Below the pieces are notes generated by a model. That model worked only from the letters and a program-made list of their open reading frames with translations, was not told where the DNA came from and ran no database searches. Source: Anticarsia gemmatalis (lineage: Eukaryota; Arthropoda; Insecta; Lepidoptera; Erebidae). Taken from it: 64,000 nt of DNA. The translations under genes and the position numbers were made by a program. The stretch covers positions 2,802,501-2,866,500 of the forward strand of contig NC_134757.1 in NCBI RefSeq assembly GCF_050436995.1, in the 5' to 3' direction. Positions 21,964 to 33,195 of the stretch are shown piece after piece; the first letter of the stretch is position 1, and the number at the start of each line of letters is the position of its first letter.

Positions 21964-22859
21964 TGCAACTTTTCAAATCAATGTATCGCGGTAATAATAT
22001 GTGTGTAATTATTTTTCACAATATACAAGATGGACTCAAAAACAAAATTAGTCAGCATCCCTATTACGAAGAAATACTCGCTGTGTCTAGTATCATTTAT
22101 AAGTGAAGTTAATATAGTGTGACTGAATTTGGTCTGAGCTTTGAGAAGGAGACTGGGGATTATACAGGTTCAATATCCTTGACTGACTGTGTAGCTCCTT
22201 GTTTTTCTTGCTTAGTAGCTATGGTCTAAGAGATTGTTTGACTAGGTACCGAATATCACAAAATTATGTAATGAAACAAAAAACTTATACTTTCGTAAAA
22301 TGCTCCCAAAAGTTAGTTTAAACACAATTTGGAAATGTATTAATGTATTCGTGTAATTCACTCATAAATGTATGAATACACTGTTATTAAATTCAAAAGT
22401 AACTTATGCCATAGTAGAATAAAAAACAAAAAAACTACATTTTCCCTCTATCTACTGAAACGCAACACCTTTACTCCTTATTCCTTTCAAGTACTGAATA
22501 AATTTCCTCAAACGGCATAATATAAGTCCAAATAAATTAAAATGAAACTATCACGCATGTTTATTCTAGTAGCACAAAGGTACAAAACACAGCTTTCAAA
22601 GGAAGTAAAAATCACCCCATTTCAAACCCTCTCAGGTTTAAATTAGAGTTTAAATTCGCGTAACACTTAGAAACCCCTATTATAAAGCCTGAAAAACGTG
22701 TTTGGCGAAAGTTTTTCAGTAAATGCACGTCAAGGGACGTGTTTTAAAACATTTACAATGAATTTGAAATGAAAGAATTCCACTTATATTTATAATTGTG
22801 AAAGTTTGTTTGTATGAATGCTTGTTACTCTTACACATGAAAACTACTGAATGAATTTG

Positions 22860-23060
22860 TTTAGAACGGAAATAAATAAATATAATAATTGGACAACTCA
22901 CACACGGTCATTTAATTCCAAACTAAGCAGAGCTTGTACTATGGTAACCAAATAACTGATAAACATACTTATATATACATATACTTATGTAGATACATTA
23001 ACTACCAGGCTCAGAACAAATACTCGTTGAAGACCTGGATTCAAACAAGGACAAATCTTT
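22860..23060 (-). mobile_element. SINE type 1 body and tail, inverted
   Basis: The blocks GGACAACTCACACACGGTCA, AACTAAGCAGAGCTTGTAC, and a run of TATA-rich steps, then CCAGGCTCAGAACAAATACT, are the reverse of the known order of this family. Related pieces are at 42340-42403, 52281-52375 and 60580-60680. Confidence 0.6.
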
Positions 23061-23137
23061 ATTTTAGTTCCATGCCTGAGGGGTTAAAATAGGGAATGAA
23101 GGTTGGTAGAGCTTCGCGGCTTTATTAGTAAGGTAGC

Positions 23138-23310
23138 CTATACTAAGATTATAAACGCAAAATACTATCACACTTTCATGGCTAAACCTTGGATCATTTT
23201 TTTATGAAAATAAAGAAGTCCAGGCCAAGTGGTTTTTTTATTCAACTCTTAAGGGGGCGAAACTGGGGATCGAAGTTTTCACACGTGCGTAGTCGCAATG
23301 GGTCAGCTAG
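23138..23310 (+). mobile_element. Helitron-like element, degenerate
   Basis: It starts CTATACTAAGATTATAAACG and ends GGGTCAGCTAG followed by T. The interior has drifted from the 17220-17507 family and lacks the (GTTT)n tract. Confidence 0.6.
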
Positions 23311-24626
23311 TTTTAAATGAAAGAATTCCGTGTGAAACAGTTTTATTGGTGCTCTGAGTTGAAATAGTTCATTGCATAATGTTTCAGGCAAGGATTGTGA
23401 ATAAAACAACGTTATGTGGGTTAAGAATGTATGTTATTATGAAGTTATTTTCTTGTTGAGGAATTTTACTTTAAAATTGCGATAGGAATAAAAATGTGAA
23501 GGATTTTTTCATTACTCTTGTTTATGTTAAGAAATTTATAAGAGGTGAATATGATTTTAGTTTTTAAGTAGCTTTTGTTCTTTCAATTTTATGATTAGAA
23601 AATAGCTAAACGAGTCGCATTTTCCTCCAGAGAACACAAGTGCCTTGCTTTAATATGCTTAGGTTTGATTTCCAGTTAAGACATATTTTGCGTTAAGTCC
23701 TTCATTGGTCTCAACTTTTTGCTACTATCCTAGAAGGATTATTGGAAGGAAAATTAGTTCGACACCATTTTCAACTACATATCCTTCACCTCTTATCACT
23801 CCTTACTCTTCTTAGTAAAAACCCCTAATTAACCCAACATATAGCACTCATTTAATCGTTATAAATTACTGGAATTACTACAAAATGGAGAATGTTACTA
23901 GGTAAGCCAAATCGTATTAAATATTGACTCTGTAAAGCCTGTACATTTACATGCAAACTAGTTTTTGTTTTATACAAAAATACCAAGAAGTTTTGATTTT
24001 ACAAGCATTCAAAGTTTCGAAAAATTTCGAGTCCCGCTGACAGCGTGACGTCATATTACACCGCGTTGCGCGGGCTGCATCCCGCTTAGTATCGAGTCTC
24101 AAGCCGTAGAAGTAATAGTTTATGCAGTATTTTGTTGTGTTTTCGTCCGCTTATTACATTTATAGTGTAATAATAGTAAATATGATTATTATGGCCTCTG
24201 TGAGCCAGACTTAGCGTGGTGTACAATGACGTCACACCGTCACCGTGCGGTTACACTTGTTTTACTTATAAATCGGAAACTAATTGACGTATCAAAGTAA
24301 TTCTTTCACTAGTACTTTTTATTTTTAACAGAGAATATGGAGTGCTCATAATCAAAATTTGTTAACATTCTCCATTTAATAACATTTTATTATTTTATAC
24401 GTAGTACACTAACTGAAGTGAAACACGCGAGGTATCGGTGTACAAATTAAATTCATTATTTTCTATGTCCTCAAACAAAGAAACATTGAATTATTTAGTA
24501 TATAATTGTGACCAACTTACTAACTGTGCCGCATTGCACAAAAGGTTAATTGTGGGATTACACGCAATTATTATTTATTAATTAGATTGGTTTGATATAA
24601 TAATTATTATGTAATAATCTTTTACA
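23311..24626. other. No gene; two TGACGTCA sites
   Basis: It is AT-rich overall, with a GC-richer patch at 24040-24100 holding TGACGTCA (24046-24053) and a CCGCGTTGCGCGG palindrome. Another TGACGTCA lies at 24227-24234. No ORF is supported. Confidence 0.4.
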
Positions 24627-24665
24627 GTCGCCAACCCGCACTTAGCCAGCGTAGTGGACTCAAAT
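24627..24665 (-). repeat. Dispersed repeat R5 fragment
   Basis: The minus strand reads GTCCACTACGCTGGCTAAGT then GCGGGTTGGCGAC, a hallmark block of this family. Confidence 0.6.
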
Positions 24666-24860
24666 AAATATGTATATAGAAAAAAAATACCACATGTATC
24701 ATCCATATGTATATACAGTATGACTGTAAAAGGGGTCAATTCTGTACATTGAATACATTAAAATTGGGGAAACATTAATAAAAAGTAGTTGTAAATAAAA
24801 AGGTTAAGTGTTGCGAGTACAAAATAAGCCAATAATATAATTTAAATACCACAGAGATTT

Positions 24861-25025
24861 CAATAGCGTGATTCTCTACAGTCTACTATCAAGTATCGAA
24901 AAATTTGACACTTAAAATGTACTGCACAAATAGTTCTCGCGGCTCGCGCTATAGGCGCTGATCAGATATTCATACAAAGTTTCTCGATAGCTTACCGATT
25001 GTCGATAGTGGTGGAAAATTTTATA
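24861..25025 (+). mobile_element. MITE-1 copy C
   Basis: The left end, CAATAGCGTGATTCTCTACA, matches the family terminus. The core has AAAATGTACTGCACAAATAG and ATAGGCGCTGATCAGATATT. The right part has CTCGATAGCTTACCGATTG, then CGATAGTGGTGGAAAAT. Confidence 0.8.
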
Positions 25026-25432
25026 ACAATAAAATATTTATTAACGCAGCGGCCATTTTCCCGAACAACAACAGTTAATAGTATTATTGCACGCGAATTT
25101 TAATATATTAAAATAACTATGAAATCATGATCGTTTTGTATTAATATTAAAAGCTTTCGATTGTACAATTGAATTCGAAGAACATTAAATGAAAAAGCGA
25201 GGTTGGTTTATTATTTTAATTGTAATAATGAATATTGTATGGTTCAGTAATATTATAAAAGTAAATTGTATTTAAAAGCAAAAAAGAAAATCGTCTGTTC
25301 AGTTGTTGTATTGCATAAAATTCATTGGATTAACAAGAGTTCATCCAGTTACAAATTCACTTGTAAAACAATGGTTTTTACCTGTGTACCATGTACTCCC
25401 TTATTTTCGTATATTATTTCGAATAAAATACT

Positions 25433-25510
25433 CCCCAACCCGCACTTAGCCTAGTGGACTTAGGGCCTGACATCTTTTTCGTTCGGGCCTAGCTTAGCCT
25501 AGCAGTGAGA
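25433..25510 (-). repeat. Dispersed repeat R5 fragment
   Basis: The reverse of CCACTAGGCTAAGTGCGGGT lies at its left edge, and an additional GGGCCTAG-type block follows. Orientation is opposite to 16015-16095. Confidence 0.5.
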
Positions 25511-25844
25511 CAATAATAGATTTAAAAACATTGAAAGTACTATTTATTTCAAATATCTTTGAATATTTTAATGGAAAAAAAATGATTTTGAAGAAAATTT
25601 TGTCACCACCCAATTGCTACACAAAGGAAAAGGTAGACCAAAATACCTATTTATCTATCAATTTATTGGATTACCGTAATATGTTCTTTAGGTATTGTTA
25701 GATGCATAACAAAATAACCATTGCAACCTGAAAATGTAGCAAGAAAGTATAAAATATTCACTGCCATGCATTTACAGTGACATGAAGCTAAGTAATAAAT
25801 TACAGATATATATTTAAAAAGTGACGTACACAAGGAGCGGCGAG

Positions 25845-25960
25845 GCGCGGTTTCAACAATATGGCGCTGATGACGTCACGACAATTTTTCATTCCAAACG
25901 CTCCGACAGTTCGCCATCGAAGTTTGTTACTACCCGCAATTTCGAGAACATTCCAATACC
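25845..25960. promoter_or_regulatory. GC-richer patch with YY1/Pho-like and CRE-like motifs
   Basis: CAATATGGCGCTGA contains the ATGGCG core used by YY1/Pho. It lies a few bases from TGACGTCA at 25871-25878, and the neighbourhood (GGAGCGGCGAGGCGCGG) is much richer in GC than its surroundings. Such pairs occur in animal promoters. No transcript or ORF downstream could be tied to it, so promoter status is a guess. Confidence 0.25.
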
Positions 25961-27329
25961 GATCAAGATTACGTATTAATATTAATGTATTTGGACGATT
26001 TGGGACAGGATGTTTTATTTAATATTTTTACTTGAATTAGAAGGTGTTTTTTCGGATTTCAGTTGCTACGGTTAAGGTGATTTTTTAAAGGATAATAATG
26101 ACCATAATGGGACCGATAGAGCTTTTCATTTGAAAAAAAATCACGCTTTTAAAAACTATATATAGTACCGTGCTCCTCATTCTCAACAATTACTTTAGTT
26201 ATTTTTCAGTAAATTGCAATAATCTGATCCCTGCCTTCCCTCCCTAAGGAAGACGTGATATTATGTATGTAAATTATAACCTAATCTTTGTTAATTATTG
26301 AAAAAATTGAACTAAAAGCATTAGTTACATATAACAGTACAACTATAAGTACAGTATAACTTTTTAACGAAATCACTAGCATGTGTTTCACTCAGTTCAA
26401 CAGTTTCACAAAACATGTAAGAGAAAAGCAGACTATATTTACTAACCTATTTATAATAGACGTACTAACCTAAAAACAATTAAAACTATAGCTTTAGAAA
26501 CCGTGATCTCATCTAATTAGTACTATTAACACAAATCTACTAAACATTTTGACCTCTCGAAGCAAAGTCATCAGAATCAACTAGCCACAATATAATCGCG
26601 TGCAAGAAACTAACACGAAAGCAATGTAACACGTAAACACGTTCTAACATAAATAGTTATACTTTACACAAATAATTAATATTATTTTTGACTCACACTC
26701 GTAATCTGATAAGGTTTGGTTAAAGAACTTAGCACACTTAACGTCTGAATTTTAAACCATAAAATGTTAAGAAGGGTTTATAAAATTCTTTGAAGGAATT
26801 GAAACGATGTTAAAAAAATCTCATGAAATATTTGAGGTAAACATTATGTTGCATAGACCTTACGCTTTCTATCCACAGAAAAAAGCATTTAAGAACATAA
26901 TTTATGATGTTTATTTATACAGCACTTTTAACTAATGGAAAACATTTAATTGAATCCATATTTCATCCCTCACATACATCTATATGGTGTAGACAGAGAC
27001 ACATTGGTTCTATCTTTATGATTTGCTCAACAAGTCGAAATTCTTCGATAACTTAAAGTTCTGGAGGAATAATCCAGACATTTTTACAGCAAAAATATGA
27101 AAGACAGGAGAAGAAAGCCTCCTATGTTTTGTTTTGTACGGGACACAAAATTCTTGAGATTTTATTAAGAATATAGATATATATATATTAAGCTGACAGT
27201 GTGAATGCACTCTTATAAAACCAATACGCAAAACTTTATAACAGCGATTATTCACGCGACTGTAATAAAACAAAGTTTTTATCAACGCCTACTTTTTACT
27301 TGTTTTTATTTTAATATCACGTGTTGATA
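25961..27329. other. AT-rich DNA, no gene
   Basis: A fragment at 26225-26265 (CCTGCC, then GGAAGACGTGATATTATGTA) resembles repeat R4 in reverse. Nothing else recognised. Confidence 0.4.
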
Positions 27330-27395
27330 ACAATATGGGGTAAGTTGGTTAGTTGTTAAGTTATTGGACCATTTCATTGCGGCTTCGAGTCCTGA
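27330..27395 (+). mobile_element. tRNA-like SINE head, degenerate
   Basis: TAAGTTGGTTAGTTGTTAAG resembles an A-box region and GGCTTCGAGTCCTGATTAG a B box at SINE-like spacing. The body is not clear. Confidence 0.4.
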
Positions 27396-27612
27396 TTAGA
27401 TAAGGCTTTTTATTTTATAAGTTTATTTAAGTTTTTTAACTTTATACTAAAATAACAGTTAATTTATTTTTTTCTTGTGTGTGACTATAATCTAGTTCTT
27501 TGTCAAATTTTGAGGTTATTCAGGACATCCAAAGGTCTATCCGTGTTAATATTCACCTAAACCTATATACTGTTTTTCTATAACAAAATAAATATCTGAG
27601 TTATTTTAAATG

Positions 27613-27778
27613 CACTGTAGTAAAATTCTCTCCAATCAGTACTATAGAGTATAGAGAGTTTGATATTTGAAAAATAGGTTCAAAGGCACAGGCAACAGGC
27701 ACAGATCAAATTTTCATATAAAATTTCTCGACAGCTAGTCGGTTATCGACAATCGACAGTGGTAGAAAACCGTGCTAC
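27613..27778 (+). mobile_element. MITE-1 copy D, near full length (166 bp)
   Basis: The left end is CACTGTAGTAAAATTCTCTC. The right end, reversed, is AAGTAGCACGGTTTTCTACC. The two are imperfect inverted repeats. The core is partly decayed (ACAGGCACAGATCAAATTTT), but the right half, CTCGACAGCTAGTCGGTTAT, is typical. Confidence 0.75.
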
Positions 27779-28344
27779 TTATGGCATTCTATCATGGACA
27801 ACTAATGTGCATTTCATAGCACTAAGTTACCTCATGCTGCATACTATACATAGCTATCATAAATCTATAAACCTACTGAGCGAAAGGAAGCCTCACCTTA
27901 AAGATAAATGCAAATTTTGCCCCTGAAACTACAAGATGGAGTGCTTAAAGCAGAATTCAAATCCGTAAGACTGATGAAGACAGAGTGAGAACACAATGGA
28001 ATCTCAGCGGTCACGGTAAAAGCGAGAAAATTAAATCCATCCTTGTCTAACTATCTTAAAGACGAGTTAAGAAAAGAGATAGATATACTTTCATGTCCAA
28101 GCGGTCAAAAGCCTTCAAAACTCAGACCTGTATAAAAGCCATACATCGCAAATACGAATGCGAATGGTGCCAAGGGTTGCATCAATGCCACGCAAATATC
28201 GACCTTCTGGCACACATACTAGATAGTTTTCCTGTAAAATTAGCATACGCAGCATTGGCAATACTTCTCCGAAAGTTTTAGTTTTTTTTCTTTGTTTCAA
28301 AGGTCAGATTGCGTGTGGTTTCAAATAAAATAAATTTGACTATG

Positions 28345-28540
28345 TCCAAGCGATACAGAATAGATGATTTTTGTTCACGACTCTCATGTTCGAGTCCCGT
28401 TTTAGCCAAAAGGTAGTAAGTACCTATTATTAAAAATTTTGTCAAAATATTTTGACTGATTTTGGATATTAAAGTTTGGTGCTTGGTAACGTTCCCGTAA
28501 TAAACTTATTAGTGCGAAAGTCTGCCTTTAACTGCTAAAC
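28345..28540 (+). mobile_element. SINE type 2, degenerate
   Basis: GTTCGAGTCCCG is a good B box, followed by a GGTAGTAAGTACC block, then TTTGGTGCTTGGTAACGTTC and CCGTAAT. This matches the body order of the type 2 SINE. Confidence 0.6.
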
Positions 28541-31500
28541 AGCTCAAACATTTTCATATCATATTATATCTATACCATAGAACTATTTGAAGAATCAACA
28601 CCTAAGTTGCTAATAAATAAATATCTATACATATAAATCTTATTCGCGTACAGACTGACCCAAATCTCGAATTTTAATAAAACTGAAGGAATAGTACTGA
28701 TTGTTTTATGACAAGTGGAAATAGAGCCAATTTTTGGGATTGATTACATAATATAAAAATGTCGAGAAAGTACCCAATGGCGCCAAACATAATTTATTGT
28801 TATTTCCGTAATAAACGTTCGCTATAACCTTTTAAATTTTATTACGTTTTATCTAAGAAATACCACTGGATAGTAAAATAGGTATTTCAGCTTCTTAACT
28901 TAATGCTATGATCATACGAGGATTGGCAGAGAATAAACGACCACATGGATCTTCGAATTCTTAAAATCGAATATTATTATTATAACTGCGGATATCGGCC
29001 GGATATTTGTTATGCTATCATGGCTAAATCTCTTGAAATTTAATATTCCATTGTAAGTAAGAGCACAGGGTCTACCTAATGCAGAGTTTTTTTAGAAAAA
29101 AAGTTTTACATTACACCCCGACAGAATAAGAAGGAGAAAAGTAGATGAAAGTTTGTACACAAGTGGAGCCGCACTGTCATCTAGTTAGGAAATAAAATTC
29201 CATAAAAACCAAGGTTGTTCTCAAGGAAGCTAAGAATTATGACAACAATAACCAAGATTTGTGTATACTTAACTAAAAGTTTTCCCTAAAATAAGGAAAA
29301 ATATTTAATAGAAGGACGGTTGAATCTGAATTCTGCTGCAGTTGGCTCGGCCCCAACTATGTTGTACAACCAGTTTCAAAGACCCCTGTTTCTTACTAAA
29401 CTGTATGAAAATTCACAAGTGGTTGAGAGTTCGGAAGGTCTTGTCAAACTGGTCGGTAGTATAATAGTCGTTTGAAACAAAATACGTTGTATTGTCATCG
29501 TGGCTTAATATAACAGGGAGGTTTCGGTTTTCTTGAAACAAATTGGACGAGTTCGTAGGTATATTAATTGACTTGCAGATACTGAAGGTTATATTAAGAA
29601 GTTTCTGAGAAATTTGATAGTTGAGAAACAATTTATACTGTTGCGAAGTGGTAAGCGTTTGTAGCTACAAATAGAAGACAGGTAAAGGATTTGAAAGTCT
29701 GAGATTGTTTAAGTTGTTATAATAATGACTTAAATATATTGAATAGCACTAAGCAGTGTAACGGAATACATACTTTTATTTAAATATATTTCTAATAGCA
29801 ATGTACTCCAATTTTCTGTAGAGCATATTTTTTAGTGTTTAGCAATAAAACAAATGTCTTAAGAAATATTTTTTATTTAAAAGATCTATATGCAATTCTA
29901 TAATGATATTAAAATTATTTTACCCCTTATTGTCGACTTCAGTGTATTTATTGTTTCAAACAATTGCATTTTAATTACAGATGAAGTAATGAATTAAATA
30001 AAAACGCGTACGTATAAAGTGACAATAACCATTTGCGTAAGGTTTAACGCTTTTAAACAAAATTAATTTCATTTGAACTCCCATTTACAGTACAGAATAA
30101 CTGAATTGGCTTAACAACAGCCCTCCATCCCTTTTACTAGGAAACCTATTAGTGACATTAACACAGTTTCATGTTTAATAACACTCAACGGACAAACACG
30201 GCGGTCTAAACTATACTTATAATGTAAAAGCCGCCATTAGTGAACTGCCTGCCGTCCGTTTTGATATAAATCGTAATAAATCATGACAAATTTCACTTTC
30301 GCACGCAATCGTCGCGCGAGTTTAAAATAATTATAGTTTTGTTTTTGTGTGGGTAGTTTTGTAATGGATATTTAGGGGTTAAGTTAACTGTGCTTTGGTT
30401 GGGTTTTCGATGGGTGATGGTTGATTTTATATTCATATTTTGTTAAGGATATTGTTATACGCTGTGGGTCATTGTAGGTGTAGTAACTGATGTTTTGCAA
30501 ATACAGCGGGATTGAGCTACAATTAGTACAATATACAAGTTTGTTTAATCTAATGTGTGGTCGTTATAACTTCTAAGAAGTGTAGCAAGTAATTGAGATA
30601 TTCCTATTTTATATTCGTTAGGTTTAAGGCTTCGTTAAGTTTAATTAACAGATTTTCATTTCGATGGCACTTAAGTAGAAAAAATATAAGGCCAGCACAT
30701 TACATTTATAAATAATCTATACCCAAGAATACCTTTACATATGAATTGTAGCGATACAAAAACCATATTTTAAGATATTCATCTCGTTGAAAAGTCATGT
30801 AATGTTCCACCGCATATGTATCAGAGGTCGTAAACCGTTTGATGGTATCAATACAACTGCGCTGTAAAACGCAGAGGCTCATGAAATTGCCGTACTCCTG
30901 CCGTAGCCGTACGCGTCTTAACTTTTAGTAGGTGATAAAATTATCGGTCAAGTGTGACACGGAAAATTTGACACAGAATTTAGTGTTTTATTATTCTATA
31001 TTTTTTTGAACGGGATGTATTTTTTGTTTCTTTCTGACGTAATGTTCTAAAGAATGGTTAAATACTAGCTCAAACTTGAAAGATCAGCTTGTGGCTTAGT
31101 AACTACAGAGACTCGGGCCGATCTGTAAGGTTGTATCAGAGGGAGAAAAAATAATATTACGCATAAATTAATTTATAGTTTTTGAGGACATACCTTTTTT
31201 CTTTTCTTTAAGGACTTTTCTGCTTTGCCACTTGTATCAATATAATAATGTGAATAATGAGACTAACAGTTTTTTTTAAATTTGTGTCGCAGATCCAAAA
31301 CCGCGATTCCTCAGTAATTAAATAAGGTGACAAACGACTTTTTAGACTAAAACCCAATACAAAAAAAAACATCAAACCTGCATATAATATGACAATAAAT
31401 AATATTATAACACCACTTGAACTTGTATCGTTTAATCTAAGTTAACATCATCTAAATGTTTGTTTGAAACAACCATTTAAAGTACACTTCTGTGCACCGG

Positions 31501-31712
31501 GCTCTTGTGTAACTACTGTTCCAAGGTGTTTACCATGATATTATGAGTTTGGAATGTTTTTTCTGCTCTCATAATGAGATAATATAGCAGTGAAGTACAG
31601 TCAAGATGAGTAGTTGTTATTTGGATTGCTCTAAGAATAAATTTGCAACAATAGCAAAATATGGGGTGGAAACTTTGTCTAGCAGTGGGTTACTGTAGTA
31701 TCGTCAAACAAC
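28541..31712. other. AT-rich DNA, no gene
   Basis: A short plus-strand ORF just upstream (28093-28281) and a minus-strand one at 29413-29631 lack recognisable domains. The stretch 30215-30330 is GC-richer and repeat-free, with several CG dinucleotides (CGTCGCGCGAG). It could be unique regulatory DNA. Confidence 0.4.
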
Positions 31713-31925
31713 TTAGTAAAGATCCTTGTATACAAGGCTCACGGCTTTCCGTGCTTCGGAGGGCACGTAAAAAGTCGGCCCCGGTTGTTGCCTACTAACA
31801 TAACAGTCGTTAAGCCATGTCAAAGGCCTTTCGGGCGGCTTAAACAACTTTGACACTGGCGGACCACATACACCGTTTGCGCAGTCCCAAAAACATAAAA
31901 ATAAGGTTGACCACATACCATAAGA
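31713..31925 (+). repeat. Dispersed repeat R3, copy 1
   Basis: The order TGCTTCGGAGGGCACGTAAA, AGTCGGCCCCGG, AACAGTCGTTAAGCCATGTC, CAACTTTGACAC matches 56790-56995 almost base for base, in the same orientation. I recall the unit as frequent in moths. Its source element is unknown to me. The minus-strand ORF over it is incidental. Confidence 0.8.
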
Positions 31926-33121
31926 AGAAAAAGAACTACTAGTTTCAAAAGATAGAGTTCACCACAAAAAAAAATCCGTAAATAGTGTCTAACATCTCAT
32001 TTCATGTAAAATGTTCGTACACGTCATAACTTTTGGCCATACATGTATAAAACATGTATGTATAATCTCATACACATATTTACCTAACTTAGTTACCTCA
32101 CGCAACTGCCGTTGGTATATCATTAAGTTTGACACAATCATAACATGAAACCACGAACAGTGAATAAGGAATTTAGTATAGAAGCGGAACTGTAATATAC
32201 GCTGGCGTTTTGTACCTATTACCAATATTTTTTAACAACTATTGCCTTGATGAGTATGAAGCGTATTATTTCAAATGTATTTAGTTTAAAAAGTGTCCAT
32301 ATATTCTTATTTATATTCAACTATACATAATATTTTTAACAAAAATTTTATTCTCTTTGGATGTTCCAAGTAATTTTCTGGTGTTTCAATAAACACACCC
32401 CTATAACAATTTTCATTTCGTCAATTAGTTATTATCTAAAGTACGGCATTAAAATATCGAAGATTTGTTTCAATACCAGCAATTTTCAAATGCAAATATT
32501 GAAACCTGAAGTCTTTAGGCACCTAGTAAACACAGTATTCATACATTACATCTTAAAGGTTATAGGCAGCAAAGTGGTATATTCTCCTCTTCACAATTTC
32601 ATGCTCTTAGCCAACGACCTCAGAGTACGTGTCAATCAGAACTGACTTATTGATTGTCGTCAACTTTGTTACCAACTGTTGAAGTTTTCAGGTGTTGTGT
32701 GTGCTTCATTTAATATGGGATATTGAGAACGTACTTTTAAATAGTTCGTTGATACCTTATCGATGTATTTTTGAGCCGTTTTTTGTGAGGTTTTTTGTTA
32801 TAAAAACCTTATAATATTTGTCAATAGGCTTGCGGTTTAACTATTTTTTTTAATAAATGTATTTATTTTAGTTAATTCAGGCACCATAATTATTATCTTT
32901 ATTAATTACTTAAACATGCTTTGGTGACTTAATAATAAATGCCTACACAAAATTTACTAAAAGGAATTATAAGCAGAGATGGTTATTTTTCTCCACTTAT
33001 GAAATCTTTCTTAAGACTTCACGCTTAAATCTAAATTATTCATTCTAAAAGGCCTTTTAAAATGAACCAAGTTTTTAAACGAAGGCACTAAAGTAAAAAT
33101 TATTTTAATTGATCCTCAAGT
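31926..33121. other. AT-rich DNA, no gene
   Basis: No repeat signature. ORFs of 78 and 94 codons (31989-32225 minus, 32361-32645 plus) show no domain and read as chance. Confidence 0.4.
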
Positions 33122-33195
33122 CAGCTACCGCGTAGCATCGTAGCACTTAGCTACGGAGCGATGGCTACGAACTTCGTAGCCTCCGTATCGTAGCA
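33122..33195. repeat. GTAGC/GCTAC-rich inverted-repeat cluster
   Basis: A palindrome GGCTACGAACTTCGTAGCC at 33163-33181 is flanked by TACGGA (33152-33157) and TCCGTA (33182-33187), which also pair. Further CGTAGC units lie on both sides. The block can fold as a cruciform and may be the ends of a collapsed MITE. Confidence 0.7.

Noticed and set aside
28093..28300. Two opposing ORFs of about 61 codons
   Set aside because: They are frames of the same DNA on opposite strands, with no domain, splice sites or repeat support.
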